Source: Luteimonas terricola | GTDB taxonomy: Bacteria > Pseudomonadota > Gammaproteobacteria > Xanthomonadales > Xanthomonadaceae | Reading direction: 5' to 3' | DNA: 64,000 nucleotides | NCBI RefSeq assembly: GCF_004352845.1 | Contig: NZ_SJRX01000001.1 | Span: forward strand, 868,001-932,000 | Shown here: positions 47,987 through 56,539 of the stretch, in pieces | Position numbering within the stretch: the stretch's first letter is position 1 | Layout: the number at the start of each line of letters is the position of its first letter | Notes under the pieces: generated by a model | What the model was told of the DNA's origin: nothing | What the model saw: only the letters and a program-made list of their open reading frames with translations | Database searches by the model: none | Made by a program: the position numbers and the translations under genes

Positions 47987-48094
47987 GTCGCGTCTCCGTC
48001 CGCTGCGCGGTTCGTGGCTATGGACGCAGTGTCCGGCCGCACGCGCCAGCCGCCAACCCGGGGCCGGTCCCAATGGGGTCGACCCGAGGTCGGG

Positions 48095-49327
48095 TTACTG
48101 GCGCAGCGCTTCGATCGGATCGAGCAAGGAGGCCTTGCGCGCCGGGTAGTAGCCGAAGAACAGGCCCGTCGCCACCGAGAAGCCGGCCGCGAGCCCCACC
48201 ACCTGGCCGTTGAGCACCACCGGCAGGTCGCCGAAACGGCCGACCAGGACCGCGCCGACGATGCCGATGACGATGCCCAGCGCGCCGCCGACCAGCGACA
48301 GCAGCATCGCCTCGGTCAGGAACTGGCGGCGCACGTCGGACGGCCCGGCGCCGACCGCCATGCGCAGGCCGATCTCGCGGATCCGTTCGGTCACCGACAC
48401 CAGCATGATGTTCATGATGCCGATGCCGCCGACGATCAGGGAGATGGTCGCCACCGCGCCGAGCAGCAGCGACATCAGTCGCGTGGTCGCGGTGCGGGTG
48501 GCCACGATCTCGGAGATGTTGCGCACGCTGAAGTCGTCGTCGTCGCCCGGGCCGATGCGGTGGCGCTGGCGCAGCAGCGATTCCACCTCGCCCTGCACGT
48601 AGCCCAGGTCGTCAGCGTTGGCGACGGCCAGCGCGACCTGCATGACCGCGCCCGGCGGCAGGCCGATCGAGCCCAGCAGCCGGCGGCGCCCGGTCTGCAG
48701 GGGCACCATCATCACGTCGTCCTGGTCCTGGCCCCAGCCGCCCTGCCCCTTCGGCGCCAGCGTGCCTACGACCACGAACGGCACGCGGCCCAGGCGCACC
48801 GTCTGCCCGATCGCCGGCTCGTCGCCGAACAGCTCCCGACGCACGGTCTCGCCGATGATCACTTCCTTCGCGGCACCGCCGTAATCCTGCGCGTCGAAGG
48901 CCTCGCCCTCGGCGATGCTCCAGCCGTTGATGTCGAAGTAGTCCGGCTGCACGCCCTGCCAGCGGCTCGACCAGTTGTTCTCGGCATAGACCACCTGGGT
49001 GCTGCCGTTCAGCGAGCCGGCCACGAACTGGACCTCCGGGATGTCGGTGCGGATCGCCTCGACGTCGCCCTCGGTGAGGGTGTAGAAGCTCGACGCGCTC
49101 ATGCGCACGCCACCGGGGCCGCGGCGCGAGCCGGGCGAAATGTCCAGGCGCTGCGAACCCAGGCCCGAGACCATCTTGTCGATCTCGGACTGCGTGCCCT
49201 GGCCCACCGACACCATCACGATCACCGCGGCGATGCCGATGATCACGCCCAGCGAGGTGAGCACGCTGCGCATCCAGTTCCCGCGCAGGGCGTGGATCGC
49301 GGTGCGGATGACGTCGCTGAACTTCAT
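48095..49327 (-). CDS. MacB-like ABC permease (FtsX domain)
   Basis: Membrane component of a mechanotransmission-type ABC transporter, 410 residues: helix 1 (about 18–40, MRSVLTSLGVIIGIAAVIVMV), a periplasmic domain of about 225 residues (MacB_PCD type) and three C-terminal helices of the FtsX domain (SLLLGAVATISLIVGGIGIMN onward). Together with the ATPase and MacA-like adaptor it would couple to an outer-membrane TolC-type channel. ATPase and permease are separate genes here, unlike the fused E. coli MacB. Confidence 0.92.
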   Translation of the reverse strand: MKFSDVIRTAIHALRGNWMRSVLTSLGVIIGIAAVIVMVSVGQGTQSEIDKMVSGLGSQRLDISPGSRRGPGGVRMSASSFYTLTEGDVEAIRTDIPEVQFVAGSLNGSTQVVYAENNWSSRWQGVQPDYFDINGWSIAEGEAFDAQDYGGAAKEVIIGETVRRELFGDEPAIGQTVRLGRVPFVVVGTLAPKGQGGWGQDQDDVMMVPLQTGRRRLLGSIGLPPGAVMQVALAVANADDLGYVQGEVESLLRQRHRIGPGDDDDFSVRNISEIVATRTATTRLMSLLLGAVATISLIVGGIGIMNIMLVSVTERIREIGLRMAVGAGPSDVRRQFLTEAMLLSLVGGALGIVIGIVGAVLVGRFGDLPVVLNGQVVGLAAGFSVATGLFFGYYPARKASLLDPIEALRQ

Positions 49328-50028
49328 GGCGCCGCCTCCGCGTGCTCGGGGTGCAGCTCGCCGTCGCGGATCACGTAGGTGCGATCGGCATGCGCCGCGA
49401 CCTCGGCGTCGTGGGTGATCAGGACCACGGTGTGGCCTTCGTCGCGCAGGCGCTTGAACAGCGCCAGGATCTCCTCGCCGGTGCGCGAGTCGAGCGCGCC
49501 GGTGGGCTCGTCGGCCAGCAGCAGCGGCGGCCGGTTGACCAGCGCGCGCGCGATCGCCACGCGCTGCTGCTGGCCGCCCGAGAGTTCATTGGGCCGATGC
49601 CCGGTGCGGTCGCCCAGCCCGACCGCTTGCAGCACCTCGGTGGCCAGGCGCTCGCGCTCGGCCGGCGGCACGCGCGCATAGCCCAGCGGCATTGCCACGT
49701 TTTCCAGCGCGCTCATCCGCGGCAGCAGGTGGAAGCCCTGGAAGACGAAGCCGATCTTCTCGCGGCGCAGCGCCGCCAGCGCCTCGGCATCGAGGGTCGA
49801 CACGTCCACGCCGTCGCAGTGGTAGCTGCCCGAGCTCGGCGTATCCAGGCAGCCGATCAGGTTCATCAGAGTCGACTTGCCCGAACCCGAGGGCCCCATG
49901 ATCGCCACGAAGGAGCCGTGCTCGATGCGCAGGTCGACGTCCTTCAGCGCCACCACCTCGGCCTCGGAGCCGGCCGAGTAGACCTTGCCCAGGGCGCGGG
50001 TCTCGATGATCGGGGCGGCGGCGCTCAT
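49324..50028 (-). CDS. ABC transporter ATP-binding protein (MacB/LolD type)
   Basis: 234-residue ATPase. Walker [10 protein letters not shown] at about 45–53, signature [15 protein letters not shown], Walker [13 protein letters not shown], and a switch His in LITHD. The [11 protein letters not shown] block is typical of the MacB/LolD/FtsE group. Overlaps the adaptor gene (ATGA at 50028–50025) and the permease gene (49327–49324). Confidence 0.95.
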   Translation of the reverse strand: MSAAAPIIETRALGKVYSAGSEAEVVALKDVDLRIEHGSFVAIMGPSGSGKSTLMNLIGCLDTPSSGSYHCDGVDVSTLDAEALAALRREKIGFVFQGFHLLPRMSALENVAMPLGYARVPPAERERLATEVLQAVGLGDRTGHRPNELSGGQQQRVAIARALVNRPPLLLADEPTGALDSRTGEEILALFKRLRDEGHTVVLITHDAEVAAHADRTYVIRDGELHPEHAEAAP

Positions 50029-51521
50029 CGCGCGGCGCGCTCGCCCGTGACCAGCAGGTCGCCGGCCTGGAGTCCGCCGGAGACCTCGGTGGCCGTGCCG
50101 TCGGTGGCGCCCACGCGGACCATCACCGGCTCCGGCCTGCCATCCGACAGCCTGTAGACGGTCGTGCGGGTGGCCCCGACCAGGCTCGCCACCGCGGCGT
50201 CCCAGCGCCCGGCCTGCCCCTCGTCGAGGCTGGCGCGGAAGGTCGCGAAGTCGTCCCGATAGCGCTGCAGCATGCGCTGGCGGATCTGCGATGCCATCGC
50301 AGCCGGGGGCGCGCCGCCACCGCGGGGCCCACGGAACATCGCCCCACCCGCAGGACCGTTGCCCGCGGGCGCCGCCTCGCGCGCCTGCTGCCGGGCCTGG
50401 ATCGCGGCGATCGCTTCGTCGAACGCGGCCTGCTGCTCCGGGCCGAGTCCGAGCGCGGCGGCTTCGCGACGGAGGTCGTCGGCGACGCCGCTGCGGGCCC
50501 CGCCGCGCGCTGCGGCCGGGACCGCGCCGTCGGTGCTCGTGGGCTTGTAGCGCAGCGCCGCGTTGGACACCTTGAGGACGTCGTCGCGGCGGCTGACCTC
50601 GATCTCCGCGTTCACGGTCAGGCCGGGCAGCAGCGTGCCATCGCTGTTGTCCACGGTCACGACCACCGGGTAGGTCACCACGTTGCTGGTATTGGTGGCG
50701 CTCAGCCGCACCTGGTCGACCACGCCGCGGAACTGGCGGTCGGCAAAGGCATCGGCGGTGAAGCTCACGCCCTGCCCGGCCTGGACCTGGCCGATGTCGG
50801 CCTCGTCCACGGCGAGCTCGATCTTCATCTGCGACAGGTCCTCGGCGATCGAGAACAGCTCCGGTGCCTGCAGGCTCGCGGCTACGGTCTGGCCGGGCTC
50901 GATGGTGCGCGTCAGCACCACGCCATCCACCGGCGAACGGATCACGGTGCGCTCGAGGTTGATGCGCGTGGTCTGCGTGGACGCGGTCTGCTGGTTGATC
51001 TGCGCCTGCGCGGAGGCCACCTGCGCACGCGCCTGGTCCAGCGCCGCGCGCGCAAGGTCGACGTCACTGCGCGCCACCAGCTGGCGCTCGCCCAGTTCCG
51101 TCTTGCGCGTGTGGTCGAGCTCGGCGTTGCGCAGCCCCGCCTGCGCCTGCGCAAGGCTCGCGCGGGCGCTGGCGATCTGCGCCGAACCCTGCTCGATCTG
51201 CGCCTGGTAGCTGCTCGGGTCGATGCGGGCAAGCACCTGGCCCTGCTCCACCTTGTCGTTGAAGTCGACCAGCACGTCGGTCACCTGGCCCGAGATCTGG
51301 CTGCCCACGACCACCGTCGAGATCGCGCTCAGGGTGCCGGTGGCCGAGATCGCGACGCGGATGTCACCCTGCTCGACCTCGACGGTCCGCCAGGTACCGG
51401 CGTCGGCGGACGCGTTGCGCTGGCTGAAATACCAGGCGCCCGCGCCGAGTGCGAGGACGGTGATGACGGCGATGGCGAGGGTCTTGCGGGGGCGGCTTGC
51501 GCGCTTGGGTCGGTGGCTCAT
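50025..51521 (-). CDS. MacA-like periplasmic adaptor with an inserted helical segment
   Basis: Membrane-fusion protein, 498 residues: N-terminal anchor helix (about 15–33), biotinyl-lipoyl halves flanking a coiled-coil hairpin (about 60–215, QIEQGSAQIASARASLAQAQ), beta-barrel domain (about 220–320) and a membrane-proximal domain at the end. MacA-type adaptors are usually about 370–400 residues. The excess is a stretch of about 110 residues (about 328–445) with Gly/Pro-rich and charged helices (LGLGPEQQAAFDEAIAAI, RQRMLQRYRDDFATFRASL), rather Spy/CpxP-like in look. Substrate unknown. Confidence 0.9.
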   Translation of the reverse strand: MSHRPKRASRPRKTLAIAVITVLALGAGAWYFSQRNASADAGTWRTVEVEQGDIRVAISATGTLSAISTVVVGSQISGQVTDVLVDFNDKVEQGQVLARIDPSSYQAQIEQGSAQIASARASLAQAQAGLRNAELDHTRKTELGERQLVARSDVDLARAALDQARAQVASAQAQINQQTASTQTTRINLERTVIRSPVDGVVLTRTIEPGQTVAASLQAPELFSIAEDLSQMKIELAVDEADIGQVQAGQGVSFTADAFADRQFRGVVDQVRLSATNTSNVVTYPVVVTVDNSDGTLLPGLTVNAEIEVSRRDDVLKVSNAALRYKPTSTDGAVPAAARGGARSGVADDLRREAAALGLGPEQQAAFDEAIAAIQARQQAREAAPAGNGPAGGAMFRGPRGGGAPPAAMASQIRQRMLQRYRDDFATFRASLDEGQAGRWDAAVASLVGATRTTVYRLSDGRPEPVMVRVGATDGTATEVSGGLQAGDLLVTGERAAR

Positions 51522-51584
51522 TCGCTGCGGGATCCGGCTGGGGTCGTGAAGGCTAACGCACCAGCATGGCAGGCGTTGACCGGC

Positions 51585-52889
51585 TCAGGGATCCCGACGC
51601 GGCTGGAAGCGGACCGCCGCGTTGGTGCCTTTCCCGGGCGTGCTGTCGATGTCCACCGACCAGCCGAAGCGAGCGGCCAGTCGTCGCACGACGGCCAGTC
51701 CCAGGCCGCGGCCTCCGACGTACTGATCGGCGCGGTAGAACGGCTCGAAGGCGCGCTCAATCACGTCGCGCTCCATGCCCACGCCGGTATCACGGACCTC
51801 CACGCGGTCGTCCTCCACCAGCACGTCGACGGTGCCCTCGACGGTGAAGGTGCAGGCATTGCGCACCAGCTGTTCGAGGATGACGGCCAGTGCGCGCCGC
51901 GAGCCGCGAAGCCTTGGCGCGCCGCGTTCCACAAGCGCCAGGCGCACCATCGCCGCGTCGGGCAGTTCGTCCAGCAGCACCTGGCCGACGTTCACCGCCT
52001 CGGTGGCGACGTCCAGGGCGTCGAACTCCTCGCCGTTGCCCGGCTCGTCCTCGCGGGCCAGGATCAGCAGGGCATCGACCACCGCCTCCATGTCGCGCGC
52101 GGCTACCTGCAGCCGGTCCAGCGAGCGCTGCATGCGCTGCGGCAGCTCGGGATCGCGGCGCAACATGTCGGTGGCGACCCGGACCACGGTCAACGGCGTG
52201 CGCAGCTCGTGGCTGGCTTCGCGGGTGAAGTCGCGCTCGCGGCGGATGAAGGCCTGGGTACGCTCGGCCAGGCCGCGCAGCGCACCGCCAAGCAGATGCA
52301 CCTCGCGCCCGACCGCCCCCGGAAGCCGCTCCGGATCGATGGCGTCGAGATCCAACTGGCGCGGATCCCAACTGGCGACCTGGGCTGCCAGGGTCGTCAC
52401 CGGCAGCACCATCCGCCGCGCGATCCGGTAGCTGAGCCAGCTGACCATGGTGATCGCCCCGCCGGTCAGCAACGACGCGATCAGCAGCGACCACAGACCG
52501 GCATGGTCGAGCAGCGGGAAAGCGATCCGCATGTACAGGCGGCCGCCGGGACCGTCCTCGACCAGCAGCCGCTGCGAGGCGCCCGGCACCTGCATGCGGT
52601 GCAGGCCGGGGCCCGCATCCAGATAGGTCTCGGGCACCCCCGCATCGGCCGGATCGGTGCCGGCGGGTACGAAATAGCCGTGCACCGACGACGTCCACGG
52701 CGCCGGGAACGCCGGGTCCCTGGCGGATTCGACCCAGTAGCGGTCGGCTTCGGCGCGCACCCACTGCGAGGCAAGCATGCCGCGCCCGACCACGGTCGAC
52801 ACGTACAGGCAGGCGACCACTGCAACCACCGCCAGCAGCGCCTGCAGCGCAAACACCCGTCGCAGCTTGCGCGGCAACCCCTGTGGCAT
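51585..52889 (-). CDS. Sensor histidine kinase of the exporter locus
   Basis: 434 residues: first membrane helix (about 14–36), a periplasmic sensor of about 95 residues (37–130), second helix (about 131–152), HAMP-like linker, phospho-acceptor His227 in ASHELRTPLTVV, N-box LVRNACTF and G-boxes DTGVGME and GRGLGLAVVRRLA. Start at MPQGLPRKLRR; 19 bp after the response regulator. Placement suggests it controls the exporter genes downstream, sensing an envelope signal. Confidence 0.93.
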   Translation of the reverse strand: MPQGLPRKLRRVFALQALLAVVAVVACLYVSTVVGRGMLASQWVRAEADRYWVESARDPAFPAPWTSSVHGYFVPAGTDPADAGVPETYLDAGPGLHRMQVPGASQRLLVEDGPGGRLYMRIAFPLLDHAGLWSLLIASLLTGGAITMVSWLSYRIARRMVLPVTTLAAQVASWDPRQLDLDAIDPERLPGAVGREVHLLGGALRGLAERTQAFIRRERDFTREASHELRTPLTVVRVATDMLRRDPELPQRMQRSLDRLQVAARDMEAVVDALLILAREDEPGNGEEFDALDVATEAVNVGQVLLDELPDAAMVRLALVERGAPRLRGSRRALAVILEQLVRNACTFTVEGTVDVLVEDDRVEVRDTGVGMERDVIERAFEPFYRADQYVGGRGLGLAVVRRLAARFGWSVDIDSTPGKGTNAAVRFQPRRDP

Positions 52890-52908
52890 TCCCCTGCTCC
52901 CGCCGTCG

Positions 52909-53622
52909 TCAGGCCGGCGGCTGTTCGATGTCCGCGATGCGGTAGCCGGCACTCTGCACGGTGTGCAACAGCGGTTTGTCGAAGGGCTTGTCGATGGTCT
53001 TGCGCAGGTTGTAGAGGTGGCTGCGCAGGGTGTCGGAGTCGGGAAGGCTGTTGCCCCAGATCTCGCGCTCGATCTCCTGGCGGTTGACCACCCGTGGCGA
53101 CTCGCGCATCAGGATGGTGAGCAGCTTCAGCCCGATCGGCGACAGCTGCAGCTCGGTGCCCGAACGGGTGGCGCGCAGGCTGGCCGGGTCGAGCACGAGG
53201 TCGGCGACCTTCAGCACCTCCGAACCCACCTGGCGCCGCTCGCGGCGGATCAGGGCGCGCAGCCGCGCTTCCAGCTCCTGCACGGCAAACGGCTTGACCA
53301 GGTAGTCGTCGGCGCCGGCACCGAGCCCGGTGAGCTTTTCGTCCAGGGTGTCGCGGGCGGTGAGCATGAGCACCGGCGTCGACTTGCGCGCTTCCTCGCG
53401 CAGGCGCTTGCAGACCTCGATGCCGTCCAGGCGCGGGAGCATCAGGTCGAGCACCACGACGTCGTAGTTGTTCTCGCTGGCCAGGCGGTAGCCGTCCAGG
53501 CCATCGGCGGCGTAATCGACCTCGAAGCCACGGCCCTCGAGGTATTCGCCCACCATTTCGGAAATATTGCGGTTGTCCTCGACGATCAGGACAAGGCCGC
53601 CGGGTTCCTGCGATCCACGCAT
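52909..53622 (-). CDS. OmpR-family response regulator
   Basis: 237 residues. Receiver domain with phospho-acceptor Asp59 (VVVLDLMLPRLDG), acidic pair Glu15/Asp16 (IVEDN), Thr and Lys110 (LVKPF), then a winged-helix DNA-binding domain (TELQLSPIGLKLLTILMRES ... LRSHLYNLRKTIDKPF). First gene of the operon RR–HK–adaptor–ATPase–permease. Its N-terminal extension MRGSQEPGG is short and non-conserved. I cannot assign a specific named system. Confidence 0.94.
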   Translation of the reverse strand: MRGSQEPGGLVLIVEDNRNISEMVGEYLEGRGFEVDYAADGLDGYRLASENNYDVVVLDLMLPRLDGIEVCKRLREEARKSTPVLMLTARDTLDEKLTGLGAGADDYLVKPFAVQELEARLRALIRRERRQVGSEVLKVADLVLDPASLRATRSGTELQLSPIGLKLLTILMRESPRVVNRQEIEREIWGNSLPDSDTLRSHLYNLRKTIDKPFDKPLLHTVQSAGYRIADIEQPPA

Positions 53623-53694
53623 ACAGTTCTCTCCACGGGCGTCTTCAGCTTTGTGAAAGGTGCCGCGGGGCGAGTCTAGGCCATGTGAAGGCCT

Positions 53695-53997
53695 TCAGAA
53701 CGGGATGCGCCCGGTGAGGATGTCCTTGAACATCACCCAGTCGCCAGCGAAGGAATACAGGGGATGGCGAAACGTGGCGGGCCGGTTCTTCTCGAAGAAG
53801 AAGTGGCCGACCCAGGCGAAGGCATAGCCGCATGTGAGCGCGGCCAGCAGCCACCACGCATTGCCGCTGGCGACGGCCGCGACGGCGAAGGCCAGCGCGC
53901 CGCAGCTGCCGATGAAGTGCAGGCGTCGCGACGTGCGATTGCTGTGCTCGTCGAGGTAGAACGGGTAGAACTCGCGGAAGCTTGCGAAGCGGGCCAT
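53695..53997 (-). CDS. DUF962/Mpo1-like membrane protein
   Basis: 100-residue small membrane protein. Motifs: FYLDEHSNRTSRRLHFIG with a conserved His, then AWVGHFFFEKNRPATFRHPL and SFAGDWVMFKDILTGRIPF. This is DUF962, the family of yeast Mpo1, a 2-hydroxy fatty acid dioxygenase; the bacterial reaction is inferred by homology. Start at MARFASFREFYPFY. Convergent with nothing close; 72 bp lie between it and the response regulator start. Confidence 0.88.
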   Translation of the reverse strand: MARFASFREFYPFYLDEHSNRTSRRLHFIGSCGALAFAVAAVASGNAWWLLAALTCGYAFAWVGHFFFEKNRPATFRHPLYSFAGDWVMFKDILTGRIPF

Positions 53998-54036
53998 GCG
54001 GCGGCTCCTGTTGCGGCCGGTTGCCGGCATCATGCC

Positions 54037-54894
54037 TCAGCGCACGCGTTCGCGCTCGGCGCCAGCGGCGGCCTCGCGTTCGGCATCCTTGACCCGCGTC
54101 CAGTAGGCGTCCTGCGCTCCGAGCGGCTGCCCGGCAAGCGGCGCGCCCTCGTCCGCGGCCAGGCTCTCCATGGCGCGGAAGCGGCGCTCGAACTTGTGGT
54201 TGGCACGGCGCAGCGCGGTCCCGACATCGACCTGGGCGTGGCGCGCCAGGTTGGCGGCCACGAACAGCAGGTCGCCGAGTTCGGCCTCGAGCCGGTCGCG
54301 CGCGCCGACATCCCCGGGCGCGGCGGCGACCGCATCAAACTCGGCCCGGACTTCTCCCAGCTCCTCTTCGAGCTTGGCCATCACCGGCGCGGGGCCGGGC
54401 CAGTCGAAGCCCACGCGCGCCGCGCGGTCCTGCAGCTTCACCGCCCGCTGCCATTCCGGCAGTCCGCGGGCGATGCCGGCCAGCGCGGATGCGTCGACCT
54501 CGCCGGCCGCGGCACGCTCGGCACGCTTGATCTGCTCCCAACTCGCCCGCACCGCGTCGGCATCCCCGCGGTCTTCATCGCCGAACACATGCGGATGCCG
54601 TCGCTCCATCTTGTCCGAGATCGCCCGTGCGACGTCCTCGAACGCGAACCCGCCGGCCTCGCTGGCCATCTGCGCATGGAACACCACCTGCAGCAGCAGG
54701 TCGCCCAGCTCCTCGCGCAGCCCCTGCATGTCGCCGCGATCGATCGCATCGGCCACCTCGTAGGCCTCCTCGATCGTGTAGGGCGCAATCGTCGAAAAAT
54801 CCTGCGCCAGATCCCAGGGGCACCCACCGGCGGGATCACGCAAGCGCGCCATGATCCCCAACAAGCGCTGCATCTGGTCAAGCTGTTCGGTCAC
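54037..54894 (-). CDS. mazG: Nucleoside triphosphate pyrophosphohydrolase
   Basis: All-alpha NTP-PPase that hydrolyses NTPs to NMP and PPi. 285 residues with two tandem MazG domains; the first has the metal motif YTIEEAYEVADAID and EELGDLLLQVVFHAQM, the second LEEELGEVRAEF and EAELGDLLFVAANLARH. I start at GTG 54894 (VTEQLDQMQRLLG) because AGGAG lies 6 nt upstream; an ATG at 54915 sits inside the adjacent repeat and lacks a ribosome site. Confidence 0.92.
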   Translation of the reverse strand: MTEQLDQMQRLLGIMARLRDPAGGCPWDLAQDFSTIAPYTIEEAYEVADAIDRGDMQGLREELGDLLLQVVFHAQMASEAGGFAFEDVARAISDKMERRHPHVFGDEDRGDADAVRASWEQIKRAERAAAGEVDASALAGIARGLPEWQRAVKLQDRAARVGFDWPGPAPVMAKLEEELGEVRAEFDAVAAAPGDVGARDRLEAELGDLLFVAANLARHAQVDVGTALRRANHKFERRFRAMESLAADEGAPLAGQPLGAQDAYWTRVKDAEREAAAGAERERVR

Positions 54895-54914
54895 TTCGGG
54901 ACTCCTGGAAAGCA

Positions 54915-55161
54915 TTTTTTGCCACGGATTTGCGCGGATGAACGCGGATAAAGCCGAGAAGCTTTTTTTGGCCGCGGATTTGCGCGGATTGCGCGGATCT
55001 GGCTGAGGCAAGTTCGTGGCCACAAGCCCATCTAAAGAAAAGCAGGGCAGAGCGCGGTGTTCCGGCTGGCCTCGCTGTGATCCGCGTAATCCGCGCAAAT
55101 CCGTGGCTGAATAAAGCTTCTGCCCTATCCGCGTTCATCCGCGCAAATCCGTGGCAAAAAA
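54915..55161. repeat. Palindromic decamer-repeat element, copy A
   Basis: 247-bp element. The outer inverted repeat 54915–54950 and 55126–55161 is perfect over 36 bp. An inner inverted repeat 54971–54999 and 55079–55107 pairs with two mismatches. The arms contain CGGAT motifs exactly 10 bp apart (ACGGATTTGC, GCGGATGAAC, GCGGATAAAG). A 79-bp central module (55000–55078) is shared with copy B (57949–58203), which is in opposite orientation. The element fills the gap from mazG to 4 bp before the cysQ stop. No protein-coding signal. Confidence 0.9.
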
Positions 55162-55165
55162 GCTC

Positions 55166-55960
55166 TTAAATCCAGCCCCGCCAAGGCAGCGCCGGATCCC
55201 CCAGCGCGACGAAGTCGCCGTTGAGGAGGGTGTCGCGCTGGTTGTAGCGGAAGGGGCGGCCGCGGAGGTCCAGCACGCAGCCGCCGGCGGCTTCGAGGAT
55301 GGCCTGGCCGGCGGCGGTGTCCCACTCGCTGGTCGGCCCCAGGCGCGGGTAGGCGTCCATGCCGCCTTCGGCCAGCAGGCAGAACTTGAGCGAGGAGCCC
55401 AGGCCGATGGATTCGTGTTCGCCGATGCGCTGGAGCATCGCCGCGGTGCGCGCGTCGAGGTGCGAGCGGCTCGCGGCCACGCGCAGCGGCGCGGTCGCCG
55501 GGCGGCGGGTGGCAATGGCGCGCTCGGCGTCGCCGTCGCGGCGGAAGGCGCCCTGCCCCGGCGCGCCGTGCCAGACGGCGCCGCTCACCGGCGACTGGAT
55601 CACGCCGAACACCGGTACGCCGTCGTCCACCAGGGCGATGTTGACGGTGAACTCGCCATTGCCCTTCAGGAACTCGCGGGTGCCGTCCAGGGGATCGACC
55701 AGCCAGAAGCGCGACCAGGCGCGGCGCTGCTGCAGCGGCACCGTGTGCGCCGACTCTTCGGACAGCACGGGAATGTCCGGCGTCAGCTGCGCCAGCCCGG
55801 CGACGATGCAGCGATGTGCGGCCATGTCGGCCGCGGTGACCGGACTGTCGTCGGCCTTGGCGCGCACGGCGATGTCGTCACGATGCACCGCCATGATGGC
55901 CGCACCGGCATCGCGGGCGATGGCGATGACGCCCTCGTGCATGCCCTCAGCCAACGACAT
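55166..55960 (-). CDS. cysQ: 3'(2'),5'-bisphosphate nucleotidase CysQ
   Basis: Inositol-monophosphatase-fold enzyme that removes the 3' phosphate from PAP/PAPS, recycling the product of sulfate assimilation. 264 residues. Metal and catalytic motifs: DSPVTAADMAAH, LSEESA, WLVDPLDGTREFLKGNGEFTVN and GPTSEWDTAAGQAILEAAGG. Start ATG 55960, overlapping the nudE stop by 14 nt; 55942 is an alternative. Confidence 0.93.
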   Translation of the reverse strand: MSLAEGMHEGVIAIARDAGAAIMAVHRDDIAVRAKADDSPVTAADMAAHRCIVAGLAQLTPDIPVLSEESAHTVPLQQRRAWSRFWLVDPLDGTREFLKGNGEFTVNIALVDDGVPVFGVIQSPVSGAVWHGAPGQGAFRRDGDAERAIATRRPATAPLRVAASRSHLDARTAAMLQRIGEHESIGLGSSLKFCLLAEGGMDAYPRLGPTSEWDTAAGQAILEAAGGCVLDLRGRPFRYNQRDTLLNGDFVALGDPALPWRGWI

Positions 55961-56501
55961 GGTGCTCCAGCCAGTCGCGGGCGATGAACAGCGCCGCGAT
56001 CGACCGGCCTTCCGAGAAATCCTCGCGCAGGATCAGCTCGTGCAGGCGGTCGAGCCTCCATGGCACCACTTCCAGCTCCTCCGGCTCGTCGCCGGGGAGA
56101 CGCTCGGGATACAGGTCGCGCGCGATGACAAGGTGGGTGGAATGGCTCATGTAGGTCGGCGCCAGCGTCAGGCTGCGCAGCACGTCGATCCGCCGCGCGC
56201 CGTAGCCGGCCTCCTCCTTGAGTTCGCGATCGGCGGCCTCGGCCGGGGTCTCGCCGGCATCGATCCGGCCCTTGACCAGGCCCAGCTCGTAGCGGTGGAC
56301 GCCGGCGGCGTACTCGCGCACCAGCAGCACGGTGTCGTCGTCGACCAGGGGCACCACCACCACGGCGCCATGGCCGCGGCCGTGCAGGCGCTCGTAACGC
56401 CGGCGCTCGCCGTTGGAGAACTCCAGGTCCATGCGCTCCAGGCGATAGGGGCCGGCGTCGGATTCGGTGATCTCGTGGATGATCGGCAGGCGGCGGCTCA
56501 T
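55947..56501 (-). CDS. nudE: ADP compounds hydrolase NudE
   Basis: Nudix hydrolase for ADP-ribose, NADH and Ap3A-like compounds. 184 residues from MSRRLPIIHEI. The Nudix box is complete, GRIDAGETPAEAADRELKEE then AG, fitting Gx5Ex7REUxEExG. Lies just upstream of and overlapping cysQ, the same neighbourhood as in other gammaproteobacteria. Divergent from bioA by 38 bp. Confidence 0.9.
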   Translation of the reverse strand: MSRRLPIIHEITESDAGPYRLERMDLEFSNGERRRYERLHGRGHGAVVVVPLVDDDTVLLVREYAAGVHRYELGLVKGRIDAGETPAEAADRELKEEAGYGARRIDVLRSLTLAPTYMSHSTHLVIARDLYPERLPGDEPEELEVVPWRLDRLHELILREDFSEGRSIAALFIARDWLEHHVVG

Positions 56502-56539
56502 GCGTGCGCGCCCGTTGCCCAAGGGGCGATAATGCGGCG

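Noticed and set aside
54892-54915. ATG at 54915 as the mazG start
   Set aside because: It lies at the repeat edge and has no ribosome site, while GTG 54894 has AGGAG at correct spacing and begins the usual MazG N-terminus.
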